A stretch of DNA of 64,000 bases from Rhodoferax mekongensis (GTDB lineage: Bacteria > Pseudomonadota > Gammaproteobacteria > Burkholderiales > Burkholderiaceae_C). Numbering within the stretch: the first letter of the stretch is position 1; every line of letters starts with the position of its first letter. Where the stretch lies: assembly GCF_032191775.1 (NCBI RefSeq), contig NZ_CP132507.1:211001-275000 (forward strand), in the 5' to 3' direction. A program made the translations under genes and the position numbers. Under the pieces are notes generated by a model, which saw only the letters and a list, made by a program, of their open reading frames with translations, ran no database searches and had not been told where the DNA came from. Positions 1 through 11,302 of the stretch are shown here, piece after piece.

Positions 1-1
1 C

Positions 2-505
2 TCGCCCGGCAACGGCACCACCATTCACCTTGCCGGCAACCTGTTCGAAAAGGCCGCCAAGGTCGACATCCGCCACATCCCCTACAAAGGCTCCAACCCT
101 GCACTGATGGACGCGCTGGCAGGTAATGTGGATTTGTTGGTGTCCTCTGTGCCATCCGCAATCGCCCAGATCAAGGCAGGCAAACTGCGCGCACTGGCGG
201 TGACGTCTGCGGCCCGCAGCACCTCGCTGCCCGATGTGCCTACCGTGGCCGAGTCGGGCTACAAGGACTTTGATGTGAGCACCTGGTACGGCCTCTTCAT
301 GCCGGCCGGCACACCTGCCAATGTGGTCACGCTGATGAACAGCAAGGTCAACGAGCTGCTGGCCAAGCCTGAATTCAAAGAAGCCATCCACGCCCAAGGA
401 GCGGAGCCTCAGGCCATGAAGCCCGAGCAATTCGGCAACCTGCTGAAAGCCGACTACGCCAAGTGGAAGGGCATCGTGCAGGCATCGGGCGCCAAAGTGG
501 AGTAA
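2..505 (+). CDS. TctC/Bug-family solute-binding protein, C-terminal part (5' end outside window)
   Basis: The reading frame is open from the first bases of the window, so the start lies outside it; about 167 C-terminal residues are present. The sequence IRHIPYKGSNPALMDALAG, the following SVPSAIAQIKAGKLRALAVT and the PDVPTVAESGY stretch are the typical second half of Bug/TctC periplasmic binding proteins, which bind small carboxylates and usually deliver them to TctAB-type transporters. No transporter subunits are in the window, as is common for the many orphan members in Burkholderiales. The gene ends at a TAA followed by a clear hairpin terminator. The ligand cannot be inferred. Confidence 0.93.
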   Translation, partial: SPGNGTTIHLAGNLFEKAAKVDIRHIPYKGSNPALMDALAGNVDLLVSSVPSAIAQIKAGKLRALAVTSAARSTSLPDVPTVAESGYKDFDVSTWYGLFMPAGTPANVVTLMNSKVNELLAKPEFKEAIHAQGAEPQAMKPEQFGNLLKADYAKWKGIVQASGAKVE

Positions 506-535
506 CTGATAGCGCAGCGGCGGTTTCAGAAGCCC

Positions 536-571
536 AAGGCCATGCCGATAACACGGCATGGCCTTTTCTTT
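536..571 (+). terminator. Rho-independent terminator after the TctC gene
   Basis: An 11-bp perfect stem (AAGGCCATGCC / GGCATGGCCTT, 536-546 and 555-565) with an 8-nt loop is followed by a T-rich run (TTTTCTTT). It lies 31 bp after the tctC stop. It overlaps the most upstream possible start of the next gene, which argues that the latter starts further in. Confidence 0.85.
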
Positions 572-1187
572 GTGCGCAACAGAAGCTCCACGACCGGCAG
601 GCACCGATCGCACTGAACATGAGCGGCGATGGCAAGAAGCCGTGGCCGCTAGCGTGCGGCACAGCGTATGCCACTGGTTTCCCCACAATTTTTACTCTCT
701 GTGCCACGCATTTGCGGTGGTGGGCTCCAACCTGGCAAGCATTGCCTCCGGAAGAGACTACCGGCCCGTGGCCGGGCTTGCGGCTATTGACGCTGGCGAT
801 GGCGAACTCATTGTGATGAACGAAGACCACGCCTTCGGTTTAGAGGCAGGGGGCGCCTACCATTGCTGGATAGAGTCCACCCATAGCGAGCCCACAGAGT
901 TGATTGACCTGACCTTCGGCCATAACCACTTGTACGCGCAGGCCAATGGCTATGCATGGCATGGCGAGGAAGCTCCGTCTTTCCTGTGGGGGCCTTTTGA
1001 TGCCCTGGCCATCACCGGCCCGCTGAGCCATGTGCAGCCGGGATTCGGCAAACACCGGATCTGGCTGCAGGAAACACCCGCCGGCGCGGGGTGGATGGAG
1101 CGACACATTGCCGCCAACGAGCAGGCCTATGTGAAGCTCACCACCGAAGCGCTGTGTCACTACCGCGAACTCACGTTGCAGGCCTGA
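558..1187 (+). CDS. Conserved-looking protein of unknown function (about 180-209 aa)
   Basis: I do not recognise a named family with confidence. The frame is open for 209 codons between tctC and queA and has a protein-like composition: a His/Trp-rich N-terminal part (HSVCHWFPHNFYSLCHAFAVV), an acidic motif (DAGDGELIVMNEDHAFGLEAG) and the compact block CWIESTHSEPTELIDLTFGHNHLY. No signal peptide or membrane segment is evident, so it is probably cytoplasmic. The ATG at 558 sits inside the 3' arm of the preceding terminator; TTG at 570 or GTG at 642 are more plausible starts, so the N-terminus is uncertain. A resemblance to small DUF proteins of Proteobacteria is possible but unverified. Confidence 0.6.
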   Translation: MAFSLCATEAPRPAGTDRTEHERRWQEAVAASVRHSVCHWFPHNFYSLCHAFAVVGSNLASIASGRDYRPVAGLAAIDAGDGELIVMNEDHAFGLEAGGAYHCWIESTHSEPTELIDLTFGHNHLYAQANGYAWHGEEAPSFLWGPFDALAITGPLSHVQPGFGKHRIWLQETPAGAGWMERHIAANEQAYVKLTTEALCHYRELTLQA

Positions 1188-1277
1188 GCGAGCCAGTGCG
1201 CAGGGGTGAAGTCCGCCTGTGGGAAAATCACTGCCTTTCTTATTCCTTGGAACGGGCCTGTCCGGCCCTCAAGCACC

Positions 1278-2363
1278 ATGTCTTTGCCTTCCCCTGACGC
1301 GCAACGCGTCTTCACCCTCAGCGATTTCGATTTTGAGCTTCCCGAAGCGCTGATTGCCCAACACCCCGCCGCAGAACGCAGTGCCTCCCGCCTTCTGGAC
1401 GGCACAGGCGATGTGTCTGTAGACCGCATCTTCAAAGACTTGCCCGGCCTGCTGCGTGCAGGTGACTTGCTGGTGTTCAACGACACCAAGGTCATCAATG
1501 CCCGGCTCTATGGGGAAAAGTCCACCGGCGGCAAGGTGGAGCTGCTGATTGAGCGCGTGCTGGGCGGCAACCAGGTGGCTGCCCACATGCGCGTCAGCAA
1601 AAAACCTGAGGTGGGCGCCACCATCAAGATGACCTGTGCCCCCGGCCAGGAAGACGGCCTCAGCGCCACCCTGCTGGGCCGCTGGCCCAACGTGGACGGG
1701 CCCATCTACCGTTTTGTGCTCAGCAACGACCGCGGCGACGACCCCTACACCCTGATGGAGCGCCACGGCCATGTGCCCCTGCCGCCCTACATCACCCACA
1801 GCGACTCACCGGAGGATGTGCAACGCTACCAGACGGTGTTTGCCAAGAACCCCGGCGCTGTGGCCGCTCCGACCGCCGCCTTGCATTTTGACGAAGGGGT
1901 GTTTGCCCAGTTAGACGCCATGGGCGTGGAGCGCGCGCACGTGACGCTGCACGTGGGCGCAGGCACTTTTCAGCCGGTCAAGACCGAGAACATCGCCGAG
2001 CACCAGATGCACAGCGAGTGGTACAACGTGCCGCTGGAGACTCAAGAAGCCATTGCTGCTTGCAAGGCACGGGGCGGGCGCATCGTCGCGGTGGGCACCA
2101 CCAGTGTGCGCACCCTGGAGAGCTGGGCCAAAACAGGTGTATCCAGTGGCGACACCAACATCTTCATCACGCCCGGTTTTGACTTCAAGCTGGTTGATGT
2201 ACTGGTGACCAACTTCCACCTGCCCAAAAGCAGCCTCATGATGCTGGTGAGCGCCTTCACGGGTTACGACTATGTGATGGGCCTGTACCGCGACGCCATC
2301 GCCAGAGGCTACCGCTTCTTCAGCTATGGCGACTCCATGCTGCTGACTCGCCGCCCTGGCTGA
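1278..2363 (+). CDS. queA: S-adenosylmethionine:tRNA ribosyltransferase-isomerase QueA
   Basis: QueA transfers and isomerises the ribosyl part of SAM onto 7-aminomethyl-7-deazaguanine in tRNA, making epoxyqueuosine. The 361-residue product starts MSLPSPDAQRVFTLSDFDFE and matches the family's usual length (about 350). Family blocks visible are DLPGLLRAGDLLVFNDTKV near residue 55, LYGEKSTGGKVELLIE, a central HVPLPPYITHSDSPEDVQRYQ stretch, and the C-terminal THVTLHVGAGTFQPV-like and TNFHLPKSSLMMLVSAF segments. The ATG at 1278 is preferred over an upstream in-frame GTG at 1206 because the family homology begins just after it. tgt, the enzyme of the preceding step in queuosine synthesis, lies 850 bp downstream on the same strand. 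Confidence 0.97.
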   Translation: MSLPSPDAQRVFTLSDFDFELPEALIAQHPAAERSASRLLDGTGDVSVDRIFKDLPGLLRAGDLLVFNDTKVINARLYGEKSTGGKVELLIERVLGGNQVAAHMRVSKKPEVGATIKMTCAPGQEDGLSATLLGRWPNVDGPIYRFVLSNDRGDDPYTLMERHGHVPLPPYITHSDSPEDVQRYQTVFAKNPGAVAAPTAALHFDEGVFAQLDAMGVERAHVTLHVGAGTFQPVKTENIAEHQMHSEWYNVPLETQEAIAACKARGGRIVAVGTTSVRTLESWAKTGVSSGDTNIFITPGFDFKLVDVLVTNFHLPKSSLMMLVSAFTGYDYVMGLYRDAIARGYRFFSYGDSMLLTRRPG

Positions 2364-2366
2364 AAG

Positions 2367-4426
<2,060 letters not shown>

Positions 4427-4450
4427 GTAGCGCCCGAACGCTTGCAGAAA

Positions 4451-4480
4451 ATAAAACGGGGCCATCAGGCCCCGTTTTAT
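4451..4480. terminator. Bidirectional terminator between tgt and the first chemoreceptor
   Basis: A perfect 13-bp inverted repeat (ATAAAACGGGGCC, loop ATCA, GGCCCCGTTTTAT) has A-tract and T-tract flanks on both sides. It can therefore end transcription of tgt from the left and of the convergent chemoreceptor gene from the right. Confidence 0.93.
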
Positions 4481-4546
4481 TTTGCTATTTATTTCGTAGC
4501 TGCTCGCGCATACTAAACGCGCGCCAGAGCCCGATTGGAGCCTGAT
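4481..4546 (+). repeat. Dispersed ~55-bp repeat, copy 1 (intergenic)
   Basis: The copy reads TTTGCTATTTATTTCG, then TAGCTGCTCGCGCA, a 7-base variable part, then GCGCGCCAGAGCC. It shares the TTTGCTAT...TAGCTGCTCGCGCA...GGGCGCTAGAGG-like architecture with nine other places in this window. It lies between the tgt terminator and the stop codon of the chemoreceptor gene. Confidence 0.85.
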
Positions 4547-4551
4547 TCTGC

Positions 4552-6132
4552 TCACAGCTTGAAGGTTGCCACCACCTGCACCAGATCATGGGCCTGACTC
4601 TTCAGGCTGCTGGCAGCCGCTGCCATCTCTTCCACCAGGGCGGCGTTCTGCTGGGTAGCCTGGTCCATCTGGGTGACTGCTTCTCCAACCTGAGAGACTC
4701 CGGCACTCTGTTCTGAGCTGGCGGCACTGATTTCTCCCATGATGTCTGTCACCCGCCGGATGCTGCTGACCACTTCGGTCATGGTTTCACCAGCTTTGTC
4801 TACCAGACTACTGCCTTGCTCTACCCGCTCTACGCTGGCGTTGATCAGGGTTTTGATTTCTTTGGCGGCTTCGGCACTGCGTCCTGCCAAGCTACGGACT
4901 TCGGATGCCACCACGGCAAAGCCCCGGCCTTGTTCTCCTGCTCTAGCGGCTTCTACGGCTGCATTCAGGGCCAGGATGTTGGTCTGGAAGGCAATGCCGT
5001 CAATGACGCTGATGATGTCTGCAATTCTTCGGCTGGACTCATTGATGCCTTTCATGGTCTCCACGACCTGGCCGACGACTTCTCCACCTTGAATAGCCAC
5101 GGTAGAGGCATTCATGGCCAGCTGATTGGCCTGGCGGGCGGAGTCGGCGTTTTGTTTGACGGTGGAGCCGAGTTCTTCCATGGACGCTGCGGTTTCTTCC
5201 AGAGCGCTGGCTTGTTGTTCGGTGCGGGCGGAGAGGTCGTTGTTGCCTTGGGCGATTTCGGCGCTGGCGGTGGCGACGGATTCGGAGCCTTCCCGAACGC
5301 GGGACACCACATGAGCCAGCTTGGACTGCATTTGCTCCAGACTGCTCAACAACCGCCCCAGCTCGTCCGAGCCTTTGGTCAACACCTGGCCGCTCAAGTC
5401 GCCATCGGCAATGCGGCCGGCGAGTTCCATGGCCTGACGTACCGGCTGGATCACGCTGGTGGGAATAATCCAAATGAGCGCCAAGCCCACGACCACAATA
5501 ACCAACAGGGCGCCCAACATCGCGCGCTCTGCCGATGCCACTGTATCTTTCACCTTGAGGGCCGCATTGGCGGTGCCGTCCAGGTTGAACTTGAGGATTT
5601 TCTCCATCGCCGCGTAGGCCTGATGGAATGCCGCTGGTGCTTTTTCGGCAAAGTCTTTGCGCGCCAAAGTCAGCATTTCTTCCGCGCCGCCAGCACCCTC
5701 CACCGCATCCAGTCCCACGCTGACCACCTTGAAATACGTGTCACGCTTGGCCTGGTAGTCCGCAAAAAGCGCTTTTTCCGCATCCGCCTGAGGGTCTCCA
5801 GCCTCGTACGTAAGCAGAGTCGCGGCATACACCTCGGTGGCCTTGGTCAAAGCTTCGCCGTTCTCTTTCAAGCGCTTTTTGAAGGCGGCTGCGTCTTCCA
5901 GATCACGCCCACCCACACGGTCGCTGACCAGCAGGTAGTGGTCTGCCACGTAGCCCTTCATATTGCCGAGGTTCTCAATGGCCGGAATCCAGGAGGTGGC
6001 TACTTCGCCCGACTCAAACTTCACCGACACATTGCGGTAGAGCGAGTTGGCCGCGCTCAGAATGGCCAGCGCCAGAATGATGGCCAGGCCCAAGGTGATG
6101 CGTGCGCGAATGCCCAGACGGTTCAGGTTCAT
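4552..6132 (-). CDS. Methyl-accepting chemotaxis protein (four-helix-bundle sensor type)
   Basis: This 526-residue chemoreceptor has an N-terminal membrane segment (about residues 8-28), a periplasmic helical domain of about 160 residues consistent with a 4HB_MCP ligand-binding domain, a second membrane segment (about 205-227, [20 protein letters not shown]), a HAMP region and a cytoplasmic coiled coil. The coiled coil carries the hairpin tip motif [19 protein letters not shown] and [20 protein letters not shown]. It would signal to CheA/CheW at the inner membrane. It ends ...QVVATFKL with no C-terminal pentapeptide tether. GAGGA about 8 bases upstream supports the ATG at 6132. A second receptor gene lies about 100 bp upstream on the same strand. 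The ligand is unknown. Confidence 0.95.
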   Translation of the reverse strand: MNLNRLGIRARITLGLAIILALAILSAANSLYRNVSVKFESGEVATSWIPAIENLGNMKGYVADHYLLVSDRVGGRDLEDAAAFKKRLKENGEALTKATEVYAATLLTYEAGDPQADAEKALFADYQAKRDTYFKVVSVGLDAVEGAGGAEEMLTLARKDFAEKAPAAFHQAYAAMEKILKFNLDGTANAALKVKDTVASAERAMLGALLVIVVVGLALIWIIPTSVIQPVRQAMELAGRIADGDLSGQVLTKGSDELGRLLSSLEQMQSKLAHVVSRVREGSESVATASAEIAQGNNDLSARTEQQASALEETAASMEELGSTVKQNADSARQANQLAMNASTVAIQGGEVVGQVVETMKGINESSRRIADIISVIDGIAFQTNILALNAAVEAARAGEQGRGFAVVASEVRSLAGRSAEAAKEIKTLINASVERVEQGSSLVDKAGETMTEVVSSIRRVTDIMGEISAASSEQSAGVSQVGEAVTQMDQATQQNAALVEEMAAAASSLKSQAHDLVQVVATFKL

Positions 6133-6235
6133 GTGTTTCCTCGGTGGCTAACGCTTCCAACGCGCATTTGTATGAAAAACGATATCAATTTACGTAATTT
6201 CGACCAAACCCACAAGAACTGAACCGGGTCTGGCG

Positions 6236-7993
6236 TCAAAAGGTTTCCCAGTCATCGTCCCCGCCTGCTGGCGTTACCCGCGGTGCCGGCTTGGGAAGCG
6301 AGGCCACCTTGGAGGCAGGGGACGGAGCCGGCGCTTTGGTGGCCGGAGGTAATGAAGCGGCAGGCTTTGCAGCCGGGGCGGCCGCAGGCTTGCTGATGGC
6401 TTTGGGCACCGACGCTGTCAGGACGGGTGCAGCCGCCTTGCTGGGCTCCTGACCGGCCGTGAGTTTGAAGACCGACACCACTTGCACCAGGTCTTGGGCC
6501 TGGCTCTTCAGGCTGCTGGCTGCGGCGGCCATTTCTTCCACCAGAGCAGCGTTTTGCTGGGTGGTCTGGTCCATAGAGGCGACCGCCTCACCCACCTGCG
6601 CCACACCGGCACTTTGCTCGTTGCTGGCCGCGCTGATTTCGCCCATGATGTCAGTCACCCGGCGGATGCTGCTGACCACTTCGGTCATGGTTTCACCGGC
6701 CTTGTCGACCAAAGCAGTGCCCTGCTCCACGCGCTCTACGCTGGCGTTGATCAGGCTCTTGATTTCTTTGGCAGCTTCAGCGCTGCGGCCTGCGAGTGAG
6801 CGGACCTCAGTGGCTACCACCGCAAAGCCACGGCCCTGCTCCCCGGCACGTGCGGCTTCCACCGCTGCATTCAAGGCCAGAATATTGGTTTGGAAGGCGA
6901 TGCCATCGATCACGCTGATGATGTCGCTGATCTTGCGGCTCGCCTCGTTGATGCCTTTCATGGTGTTTACCACTTCACCCACCACTTCGCCGCCCTGCAC
7001 CGCGACCGTGGAGGCATTCATGGCCAATTGGTTGGCTTGGCGGGCGTTGTCCGCGTTCTGCTTCACGGCGGAGTTCAGCTCTTCCATGCTGGCCGCGGTT
7101 TCTTCCAGAGCGCTGGCTTGTTGTTCGGTGCGGGCACTCAGGTCATTGTTGCCCTGGGCAATTTCAGCGCTGGCGTTGGACACACTGTCAGACCCGTTTC
7201 GCACTTGCGATACGACCCGGACCAAGCTCTCCTGCATGCCCCGCATGGCCTGCAAGAGCTTGCCCACCTCATCGTTGCTCTGGCTTTCAATGCGGCCTGT
7301 CAAATCACCTGCCGCCACACTGGTAGCCACTGTCAATGCGTCGTCCAGAGGTTTGGTGATGGAGCGGGTGATGTAAGTAGCAGCGAATACCGCGAGCAGC
7401 ACAGCCGCGACCAAAGAGCCCAGCAACACATTGCGCCCAGTGTGATACGCCCGCTCCGCTTGAGCTGCAGACTCATCGGCACCTTTTCGGTTCATGTCAA
7501 TCAGCTTTTCAAGTGCCGCGCCCGAGCGCTCAAACATGGCCTTGGATTCGGATTCCAGGAGCATGGCAGCGCCAACAGCGTCATTACGGCGCGAATAGTC
7601 CTTGATGTCTTTGTGCAAGTCGAGGTAGAGCTTGCGGTATTTGTTGAACTCCTCGTACCCTGCCCGCTCTTCGGGGCTGCTGATCAGAGGCTCGTAACGC
7701 GCTCTCGCTTCCTTGATGGCTTCCTGGGTCTTGTCCAGCCGCTTTTCCAAATCTTGCTTGGCACCCTCCTCAATCGACAGCGCATGTTGCATTTCGAGAA
7801 TACGGAAATCAGAAATCAGCGTATTGAGCCTGTTTGTTTCCTGCACACTCGGCAAAGCATTTGTTGCAATCTCGTTGGAGGCTGCACGTAAAGAATTCAT
7901 TTCCACGAATGCCACCGACACGATCCCCACCATGACAGCGATCAGTAAGGAGAAGCCTGCGTACAGGCGAGTGCTGATTTTCAAGTTACCCAT
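6236..7993 (-). CDS. Methyl-accepting chemotaxis protein with C-terminal WETF tether
   Basis: This 585-residue receptor begins [20 protein letters not shown] and has a periplasmic four-helix-like domain, a second membrane segment (about 190-212), a HAMP domain and a signalling hairpin nearly identical to that of the neighbouring receptor. Unlike the other five receptors in the window, it has a 70-residue Ala/Pro/Lys-rich linker ending in DDDWETF. This matches the CheR/CheB-docking pentapeptide (NWETF) of major enterobacterial receptors. ATG 7993 is preferred over an in-frame TTG at 8005 because GGAG sits about 9 bases before it. A FIST-domain gene lies just upstream on the same strand and may be cotranscribed. 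Confidence 0.95.
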   Translation of the reverse strand: MGNLKISTRLYAGFSLLIAVMVGIVSVAFVEMNSLRAASNEIATNALPSVQETNRLNTLISDFRILEMQHALSIEEGAKQDLEKRLDKTQEAIKEARARYEPLISSPEERAGYEEFNKYRKLYLDLHKDIKDYSRRNDAVGAAMLLESESKAMFERSGAALEKLIDMNRKGADESAAQAERAYHTGRNVLLGSLVAAVLLAVFAATYITRSITKPLDDALTVATSVAAGDLTGRIESQSNDEVGKLLQAMRGMQESLVRVVSQVRNGSDSVSNASAEIAQGNNDLSARTEQQASALEETAASMEELNSAVKQNADNARQANQLAMNASTVAVQGGEVVGEVVNTMKGINEASRKISDIISVIDGIAFQTNILALNAAVEAARAGEQGRGFAVVATEVRSLAGRSAEAAKEIKSLINASVERVEQGTALVDKAGETMTEVVSSIRRVTDIMGEISAASNEQSAGVAQVGEAVASMDQTTQQNAALVEEMAAAASSLKSQAQDLVQVVSVFKLTAGQEPSKAAAPVLTASVPKAISKPAAAPAAKPAASLPPATKAPAPSPASKVASLPKPAPRVTPAGGDDDWETF

Positions 7994-8054
7994 GCGTGTC
8001 TCCAAGTCGGCCAGCCATAAAGGCCAAATATAACCCGAATAATGATTTTTTATG

Positions 8055-9317
8055 TTATTCAGTAAAAACAGTTAAAACACCCGTATACCCATAGACGTGG
8101 TCGGCCGCAATCTCCCCGGCGGCAAAAAACCCGACCAGCGGCACATCGCCCAAAGCGCGGCGCACTATCTGCATTTCGGCACTTGCGCTGCCAAAGTGAG
8201 GGCCACCACGGCCCGAGCAGCTCACATACACCGCGCCGGCAATGCGCCGAGCGGGGTGCGGGGCAGCCTGAGCCTCATCGGGCTGCAGGGCGACCGCCAA
8301 TTCAAGGCTCAGCTCCTGGGGCTCCAGTTCTTCGCGGATTTCGGCACAAATGCGCACCAGATCGGCTCTGGCAGCCTCCCGGTTGCGCTTGCAGAGGGCC
8401 AACTGCGCACCGGGCTCCACCACCTCGGCCACGGCAATACCGCGGCGCCCCGGGTCCAGCCCGATGATGTGGCGCACCGTCACCTCGCTGCCCAGATTCC
8501 CGGTGTTGCGCACCATGCCCGGGGCTTTGTCCTGCGCAGGCTCCGCCAATGCCACCAAGGTGGCACGAACCACCTCCAGAGCCTCCTGGGGCTGGTCAAG
8601 CGAAATTTGGAGGTCGCGCAGCATGACGTCCAGCGCAGGCTCTCCGTCCAGCGTTACCACCACGTTGTGGTCAGCATCGGTCACCGTGCGCGCCTTGGAT
8701 ACCGGGCTGCAACCTTGTGTGACACGCGACACCAAAGCCACGTCTTCCGAGAAAGCAACCCCGCTCAAGCCACCCGAAAACACGCCGCTAGCGGACCCAT
8801 GCCCACTCAGGTTGCCGTCTGCCGCCACGGCAAACTGCACGCTGTCGCCACGACTGCTGGTGAGCCCCCCGAACAGGTAGCCTGCACTGGTGCGCCCGGC
8901 CATCTCGCGGACCAGCTCTGCCAACTCAATCGTGCTGCCATCGGCATGCACCAGTGCTGTGTGGGCCTCAAAGCCCAGGCCCAAAGGCGCTACCCCTGAA
9001 AACACCCGGTACTGGTCAGACGGCACATCCATCAGCATCACGGCCATGGCGGGCTCGTCGAAATATTCCACGTTGTTGCTCGCAATTCCCACCCCCACGG
9101 TGCCGGACCAATCGGTAACCAAGGGCAGCTCGCCACTCAGGTGCTCCAGGATGTCTTTGGCATGCGCGGCGTAATGGTCCGTGACATACAGCAATGCCAG
9201 CGTCGGGTTGGCCGCATAGTCAGCCAAGGCCATTTGAGCCCGCAGCTGCGCGAGCACCAAAGCAGCAGCCATCTGCCACTGCGGATGCGTGGCATGGGCA
9301 TAAGGAAACATTCGCAT
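8055..9317 (-). CDS. FIST N/C domain sensory protein
   Basis: The 420-residue product has the arrangement of FIST proteins. The FIST_N part (about residues 30-210) includes [18 protein letters not shown], the [23 protein letters not shown] stretch and the GGLTSSRGD segment. The FIST_C part (about 215-400) includes [28 protein letters not shown] and the final [27 protein letters not shown] proteins are predicted small-ligand sensors often encoded beside chemotaxis or cyclic-di-GMP genes. This one sits about 60 bp upstream of a chemoreceptor and 40 bp downstream of phaM, all on the minus strand. There is no signal peptide, so it is probably cytoplasmic. Confidence 0.9.
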   Translation of the reverse strand: MRMFPYAHATHPQWQMAAALVLAQLRAQMALADYAANPTLALLYVTDHYAAHAKDILEHLSGELPLVTDWSGTVGVGIASNNVEYFDEPAMAVMLMDVPSDQYRVFSGVAPLGLGFEAHTALVHADGSTIELAELVREMAGRTSAGYLFGGLTSSRGDSVQFAVAADGNLSGHGSASGVFSGGLSGVAFSEDVALVSRVTQGCSPVSKARTVTDADHNVVVTLDGEPALDVMLRDLQISLDQPQEALEVVRATLVALAEPAQDKAPGMVRNTGNLGSEVTVRHIIGLDPGRRGIAVAEVVEPGAQLALCKRNREAARADLVRICAEIREELEPQELSLELAVALQPDEAQAAPHPARRIAGAVYVSCSGRGGPHFGSASAEMQIVRRALGDVPLVGFFAAGEIAADHVYGYTGVLTVFTE

Positions 9318-9356
9318 GAGAGGTGGCGAAAATGCCGTCCGGAAAGGGGTTGGGCG

Positions 9357-10025
9357 CTAACGGCCGGTTGATTTCTTGGCAGGCGCTTTGCGGGGCGCCG
9401 CCCGCTTGGCCACTGCCTTTTTGGTTGCCGCCTTGGCCGTCTTGATGGCGTCTTTGGCCAGACCGGTGGCCATGTTTTTGGTGATGTCGGCGGCCGTCTT
9501 GCTGGTGGCTTCTTTCAAGGCGCTGGCAGCAATGTTCTGGAACTGCTGAGTGAGCGAACCCCAGAGCTGCAGCGGGTCCACCAGCGATGGGGTCGCCGTG
9601 GTTTTGGCAGCCTTGTCGTCTGACTTGCCGGTGGCAACATCACTGATGGTCTTGGCCGTCGCCGCGGCTTTTTCGGTGGCTTTTTGCACGCCGCTGTAGA
9701 CCGAATCCGCGGCTTTGAGCTTGATCGCGTTGGCCATGTCACCGATGTTGAAATTCATGCCCTTCAGGGTGGCCAGCGTCATTTTCTGGACCTCCAGCGC
9801 CTGGATGGTGGCGCCTAGCGCGCGGGAGTTTTGCTCCAGCCAGAAGTGCACGTTTTTGAGCTCTTCAATCCGCTTGTCCAGCTCTTCCACATTCAAGGTG
9901 GGCGCCACCCAGTTGCCCAAGTTAGGCATCTGGGGGATGCTGGTGCTGGCGCCCTTGGCCAGGTTCTGCAGAAAGTCAAACCCGGGAACGAATTTGCCGA
10001 AACCGGAGGTGTCTGAATCGCTCAT
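9357..10025 (-). CDS. phaM: PhaM-type polyhydroxyalkanoate granule regulatory protein
   Basis: PhaM proteins link PHB granules to the nucleoid and stimulate PHA synthase in Ralstonia-type bacteria. The 222-residue product has the family N-terminus (GKFVPGFDFLQNLA, then NLGNWVAPTLNVEELDKRIEEL and VHFWLEQNSRALGATIQALE). A low-complexity middle follows, then a Lys/Ala/Pro-rich C-terminal tail (AKRAAPRKAPAKKSTGR) like the histone-like DNA-binding tail of PhaM. AGGAG about 8 bases before the ATG at 10025 fixes the start. No PHA synthase gene is in the window. The family assignment is from memory of these motifs. Confidence 0.88.
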   Translation of the reverse strand: MSDSDTSGFGKFVPGFDFLQNLAKGASTSIPQMPNLGNWVAPTLNVEELDKRIEELKNVHFWLEQNSRALGATIQALEVQKMTLATLKGMNFNIGDMANAIKLKAADSVYSGVQKATEKAAATAKTISDVATGKSDDKAAKTTATPSLVDPLQLWGSLTQQFQNIAASALKEATSKTAADITKNMATGLAKDAIKTAKAATKKAVAKRAAPRKAPAKKSTGR

Positions 10026-10116
10026 AAATGCTCCTAAAGGCTTGCACAAAGGGCCCTGCGCACAGCTTACTCCAAGCTGCGGCGGCTGAGCAGCGTGTTT
10101 GCGCAGGTTTTACGGC

Positions 10117-10611
10117 TTAATGCTTGTGCTCGCCGTGCGAAGCTGCAGGAGCCGAACCAGCAGGTGCTGTCTGAGACACCGCTACCTTGAGCTCTTTCTT
10201 GGTCTCCACGCCCTTGGCGTCTTTGAACGTCAGGGTGAGCGGAATGGTGGTGTCTTTTTGCAGAGGCAATTTCAGGTCCATCAGCATGATGTGGTACCCG
10301 CCGGGCTTGAGCTCAACGGACTTGCCCGCCGGCAAGTCCAGACCCGCGGCGAAGGCGCGCATTTTCATGACATCGCCTTCCATCTTCATCTCGTGCACCT
10401 CGGCAACCCCCGCCACGGGCGAGCTCACGCTCACCAGTTTGGCGTCCGTCGACGCTTTCAGCGTCATGAAGGCACCAGTCGCCTTTTGGCCCTGCACGGT
10501 GGCGCGGGCCCAGGCGTTTTGTACATCCACGGCTTGGGCCCAAGCGCCCGAGGCCATCACAGAGAGTCCGGCAGCCAAGGCGGCCGACAAGGTCGAACGG
10601 GAAAAAGTCAT
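10117..10611 (-). CDS. Periplasmic copper chaperone PCu(A)C family protein
   Basis: The 164-residue protein has a signal peptide (MTFSRSTLSAALAAGLSVMA..., cleavage near AWA-QAV). It carries the PCu(A)C copper site H-x10-M-x22-H-x-M, visible as His73, Met84, His107 and Met109 (EVHEMKMEGDVMKM and GGYHIMLMDLK). These proteins carry Cu(I) in the periplasm and help assemble the CuA/CuB sites of cytochrome oxidase. The tail ends HGEHKH, a further potential metal-binding stretch. The gene follows a YcnI-family gene by about 20 bp, so the two are probably cotranscribed. Confidence 0.93.
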   Translation of the reverse strand: MTFSRSTLSAALAAGLSVMASGAWAQAVDVQNAWARATVQGQKATGAFMTLKASTDAKLVSVSSPVAGVAEVHEMKMEGDVMKMRAFAAGLDLPAGKSVELKPGGYHIMLMDLKLPLQKDTTIPLTLTFKDAKGVETKKELKVAVSQTAPAGSAPAASHGEHKH

Positions 10612-10630
10612 AAAAACTCCTCGTAAAAAA

Positions 10631-11179
10631 TCAATGGGCGTGACCGCCGGAGGCCTGAACGTCCAGCACATCCAAACGGGCGGCGGGAGACTTCAGGCTG
10701 TGGGCATCCTGCCCGGCAGCAGGAATCTCGACCCAGGCGTTAGTGCCTTTGTCGCAAGCTTGCACGACCTTGAACCACAGGGTACCGGGCATTTTGGGCG
10801 TGGTGCCGCGGAACACGAATTCATCGGCAAATGCGTCAGGCAATGCGTTCTCAGCGCCCTTAGCAGTCCAGGTGATTTCCTGCACGCCTTCGGTGTACTT
10901 GGTGCCGTGCATTTCATAGGGTTGGTCCAGCTTGCCGACCTTGGTGCTCACCGTCCAACCGGCTTTCACCAAGGGCTGCGCGCCGTTAAATCCCGCAGGG
11001 ATGGTGACCGTGATGGATGTGGTGGGCGCGCCGGCACAGCCATGGCCCACGCGCAGTACCCCCCGATAGCCGGCACCTGCTGCCGCAGCCTGGTCCTCCA
11101 GCGTTACATGAGAAAAAGCGGCGCTAGCGCTCATGGAAATTGCGCAAACAGCTATCAATTGCATAGCAAAACGATTCAT
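10631..11179 (-). CDS. YcnI-family (DUF1775) periplasmic copper-associated protein
   Basis: The 182-residue product has a signal peptide and then HVTLEDQ, giving a mature N-terminal histidine (His24) as in YcnI proteins, where this histidine binds copper. Family blocks RVGHGCAGAPTTSITVTIP, FNGAQPLVKAGW, TWTAKGAENALPDAFADEF and PGTLWFKVVQAC are present. It ends with a His-containing tail (GGHAH) but lacks the usual C-terminal membrane helix. It is followed by the PCu(A)C gene and lies downstream of a DUF2946 gene, forming a copper module. Oddly, the signal-peptide coding region is itself a copy of the dispersed repeat found elsewhere in the window. Confidence 0.92.
   Translation of the reverse strand: MNRFAMQLIAVCAISMSASAAFSHVTLEDQAAAAGAGYRGVLRVGHGCAGAPTTSITVTIPAGFNGAQPLVKAGWTVSTKVGKLDQPYEMHGTKYTEGVQEITWTAKGAENALPDAFADEFVFRGTTPKMPGTLWFKVVQACDKGTNAWVEIPAAGQDAHSLKSPAARLDVLDVQASGGHAH
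11120..11171 (-). repeat. Dispersed ~55-bp repeat, copy 2 (inside ycnI signal peptide)
   Basis: On the minus strand this reads TTTTGCTATGCAATTGATAG, then CTGTTTGCGCA, then ATGAGCGCTAGCGCC, matching the repeat architecture. It is translated in frame as FAMQLIAVCAISMSASAA, the hydrophobic core of the YcnI signal peptide. Confidence 0.8.
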
Positions 11180-11302
11180 GACAACCTCAAAACAATCGCC
11201 CGGCCGCTACGTACAGGCGCACCAGAGCAGAAATACAAAATCCGGAAAAGAAGAAAAAACTGACGCGACCGCACAGCCAGCGCCAAGCGCTGTCAGCGGC
11301 GC

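Noticed and set aside
4816..6222. Long open frame of 468 codons antisense to the first chemoreceptor, and similar long antisense frames opposite purT, glcD, pilT/pilU and tgt
   Set aside because: They are His/Gly/Gln-rich shadow translations caused by codon bias in GC-rich genes, with no start signals or family resemblance, whereas the opposite strand encodes clear proteins.
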